NCBI GenBank assembly: GCA_946407465.1
Contig: CAMJOD010000009.1
Span: forward strand, 1 to 34,582
Reading direction: 5' to 3'
Source: an uncultured Clostridia bacterium
GTDB taxonomy: Bacteria; Bacillota; Clostridia; Oscillospirales; Acutalibacteraceae
Length of the DNA stretch: 34,582 nt
Shown: piece by piece, positions 32,868 to 34,582 of the stretch
Layout: each line of letters begins with the position of its first letter
How positions within the stretch are numbered: position 1 is the first letter of the stretch
Notes under the pieces: model-generated
What the model saw: only the letters and a program-made list of their open reading frames with translations
Database searches by the model: none
Told to the model about the DNA's origin: nothing
Made by a program: the position numbers and the translations under genes

Positions 32868-34582
32868 TTGAAATATAATCACAAGGCAATTGAGCCGAAA
32901 TGGCAAAAAATCTGGGAGGATAAGGGCGTTTTTCATGCGAGCGACGACAGCTCCAAGGAAAAGTTTTATGCGCTGATTGAGTTCCCTTATCCGTCCGGTC
33001 AGGGACTGCACGTCGGACATCCGCGTCCCTACACCGCGCTGGACACCGTCGCCAGAAAAAAGAGACTGCAGGGGCTCAATGTGCTTTATCCCATCGGCTG
33101 GGACGCCTTTGGCCTGCCTACCGAAAACTACGCGATCAAGAATCACATTCATCCCGAAATCGTCACCAAGAACAATATCGCACGCTTCAAAAAGCAGATT
33201 CAGTCGCTGGGCATTTCCTTTGACTGGAGCCGCGAGGTCAACACCACCGACCCCGATTATTACAAGTGGACGCAGTGGATTTTTATTCAGCTGTTCAAGC
33301 ACGATCTCGCCTACAAAAAAGAAATGAACGTCAACTGGTGCACCTCCTGCAAGTGCGTGCTCGCCAACGAGGAGGTCGTCAACGGCGTCTGTGAGCGCTG
33401 CGGCAGCGAGGTTGTCCACAAGGTCAAGTCCCAGTGGATGCTCAAAATCACCGAGTACGCCGACAGACTGATCAACGACCTCGATTTGGTCAACTATCCC
33501 GAGCGCGTCAAGGCGCAGCAGAAGAACTGGATTGGCAGAAGCACCGGCGCTGAGGTCGATTTCGGCACCACCACCGGCGACACGCTGACCGTCTACACCA
33601 CACGCGCCGACACACTCTACGGCGCCACCTACATGGTCATTTCTCCCGAGCATCCGCTGATTGAAAAATGGGCGGACAAGCTCCAAAATATGGATGCCAT
33701 CCGCGCGTATCAGGCGGCTGCCGCCAGAAAATCCGACTTTGAGCGCACTGAGGTCGCCAAGGACAAAACCGGCGTCAGGCTCGAGGGCGTCCGCGCCATC
33801 AATCCCGTCAACAACAAAGAAATCCCGATTTTCATCTCCGACTATGTGCTCGTTTCCTACGGCACCGGCGCAATCATGGCAGTGCCTGCGCATGACACGC
33901 GCGACTGGGAATTTGCCAAAAAGTTTGATCTCCCGATTATCGAGGTCGTCAAGGGCGGCAACGTGCAGGAGGAAGCCTTTACCGACTGCGCCACCGGCGT
34001 CATGGTAAATTCCGGCATGCTCGACGGACTCTCCGTTGACGACGCCAAGGTCAAAATCATTGACTGGCTCACGGGGGAGGGCAAGGGTCACGCCAAGGTG
34101 AACTACAAGCTCCGCGACTGGGTGTTCTCGCGTCAGCGCTACTGGGGCGAGCCGATTCCGATTGTACATTGCGACAAGTGCGGCTATGTGCCGATTGATG
34201 AGAGCGAGCTGCCGCTCAGACTGCCCATGGTCGAGTCCTATGAGCCGACCGACACCGGCGAGTCACCGCTTGCCAATATGACCGACTGGATTCGCACCAC
34301 CTGTCCCAAGTGCGGCGGCGCAGCCCTGCGCGAGACCGACACCATGCCGCAGTGGGCAGGCTCCTCCTGGTACTATCTGCGCTACATGGATCCTCACAAC
34401 AGCGAGGCGCTCGCATCCAAGGAAGCCCTCAACTACTGGTCTCCCGTTGACTGGTACAACGGCGGCATGGAGCACACCACGCTCCACCTGCTCTACAGCC
34501 GCTTCTGGCACAAGTTCCTCTATGACATCGGCGTTGTTCCCACGCCCGAGCCTTACGCCAAGCGCACCTCGCACGGCATGAT
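32868..34582 (+). CDS. leuS: Leucyl-tRNA synthetase, 3' end missing
   Basis: It charges tRNA-Leu with leucine and edits errors. 571 complete codons are present of roughly 800, running off the window without a stop. The start is TTG 32868, seven bases after GGAGG (32856-32860). Seen: the class I HIGH motif as HVGH (48-51), [14 protein letters not shown], a zinc-binding segment CTSC...CERC, the editing domain with [13 protein letters not shown] and [12 protein letters not shown], a second CxxC pair group (CDKC...CPKC) and [14 protein letters not shown]. The KMSKS motif lies beyond the window. No T-box riboswitch is seen upstream, although leuS often has one in Firmicutes. Confidence 0.97.
   Translation, partial: MKYNHKAIEPKWQKIWEDKGVFHASDDSSKEKFYALIEFPYPSGQGLHVGHPRPYTALDTVARKKRLQGLNVLYPIGWDAFGLPTENYAIKNHIHPEIVTKNNIARFKKQIQSLGISFDWSREVNTTDPDYYKWTQWIFIQLFKHDLAYKKEMNVNWCTSCKCVLANEEVVNGVCERCGSEVVHKVKSQWMLKITEYADRLINDLDLVNYPERVKAQQKNWIGRSTGAEVDFGTTTGDTLTVYTTRADTLYGATYMVISPEHPLIEKWADKLQNMDAIRAYQAAAARKSDFERTEVAKDKTGVRLEGVRAINPVNNKEIPIFISDYVLVSYGTGAIMAVPAHDTRDWEFAKKFDLPIIEVVKGGNVQEEAFTDCATGVMVNSGMLDGLSVDDAKVKIIDWLTGEGKGHAKVNYKLRDWVFSRQRYWGEPIPIVHCDKCGYVPIDESELPLRLPMVESYEPTDTGESPLANMTDWIRTTCPKCGGAALRETDTMPQWAGSSWYYLRYMDPHNSEALASKEALNYWSPVDWYNGGMEHTTLHLLYSRFWHKFLYDIGVVPTPEPYAKRTSHGM

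Overview
The window looks like a chromosomal segment of a low-GC-type Gram-positive bacterium of class Clostridia, most likely in the Ruminococcaceae/Oscillospiraceae sphere. This is inferred from gene order (infC-rpmI-rplT; dprA-topA-trmFO; rnc-radical SAM-smc-ftsY; yhbY-yqeK-rsfS-leuS), GGAGG-type ribosome binding sites, TTGACA/TATAAT promoters, a DUF4358-like lipoprotein and a TagF-like polymerase. Base composition is fairly GC-rich for the group. I see no phage, insertion sequence, CRISPR array, tRNA or rRNA.

Layout. 1-5118: ligA (5' end outside the window), an acylphosphatase, a small lipoprotein with its own promoter and terminator, and pcrA. 5223-7286: a serine-hydrolase-like lipoprotein with eroded catalytic motifs, then an uncharacterised Cys-containing protein whose ribosome binding site lies in the 3' arm of a hairpin. 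7414-10344 is on the minus strand: a COG0523 metallochaperone GTPase with a His-rich linker, tadA, and a CPBP membrane protease.

10632-16763 is a six-gene block on the plus strand: two IspD/TarI-type cytidylyltransferases, an extended SDR, a GatD/TarJ-type zinc dehydrogenase, a pentose-phosphate 3-epimerase homologue and a TagF-like polymerase. Together they look like a route that makes, activates and polymerises a polyol phosphate for the cell surface. It is the most promising pathway-level feature here because two different cytidylyltransferases and an SDR are present.

16767-18140 is the infC-rpmI-rplT operon behind an L20-type attenuator leader; infC has an ATC start codon. From 18151 to the right edge comes a housekeeping run: SpoU methyltransferase, dprA, topA, trmFO, plsX, rnc, a radical SAM protein, smc, ftsY, rdgB, yhbY, yqeK, rsfS and leuS (3' end outside). 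The genes are tightly packed, often overlapping. The radical SAM gene has no ATG/GTG/TTG start at its conserved N-terminus and appears to begin with ATT overlapping the rnc stop codon. A heptanucleotide repeat array that can fold on itself lies between rsfS and leuS.

The overall content is mostly core. The points worth follow-up are the polyol block, two non-canonical starts, several candidate RNA structures over ribosome binding sites, and a few orphan repeats.
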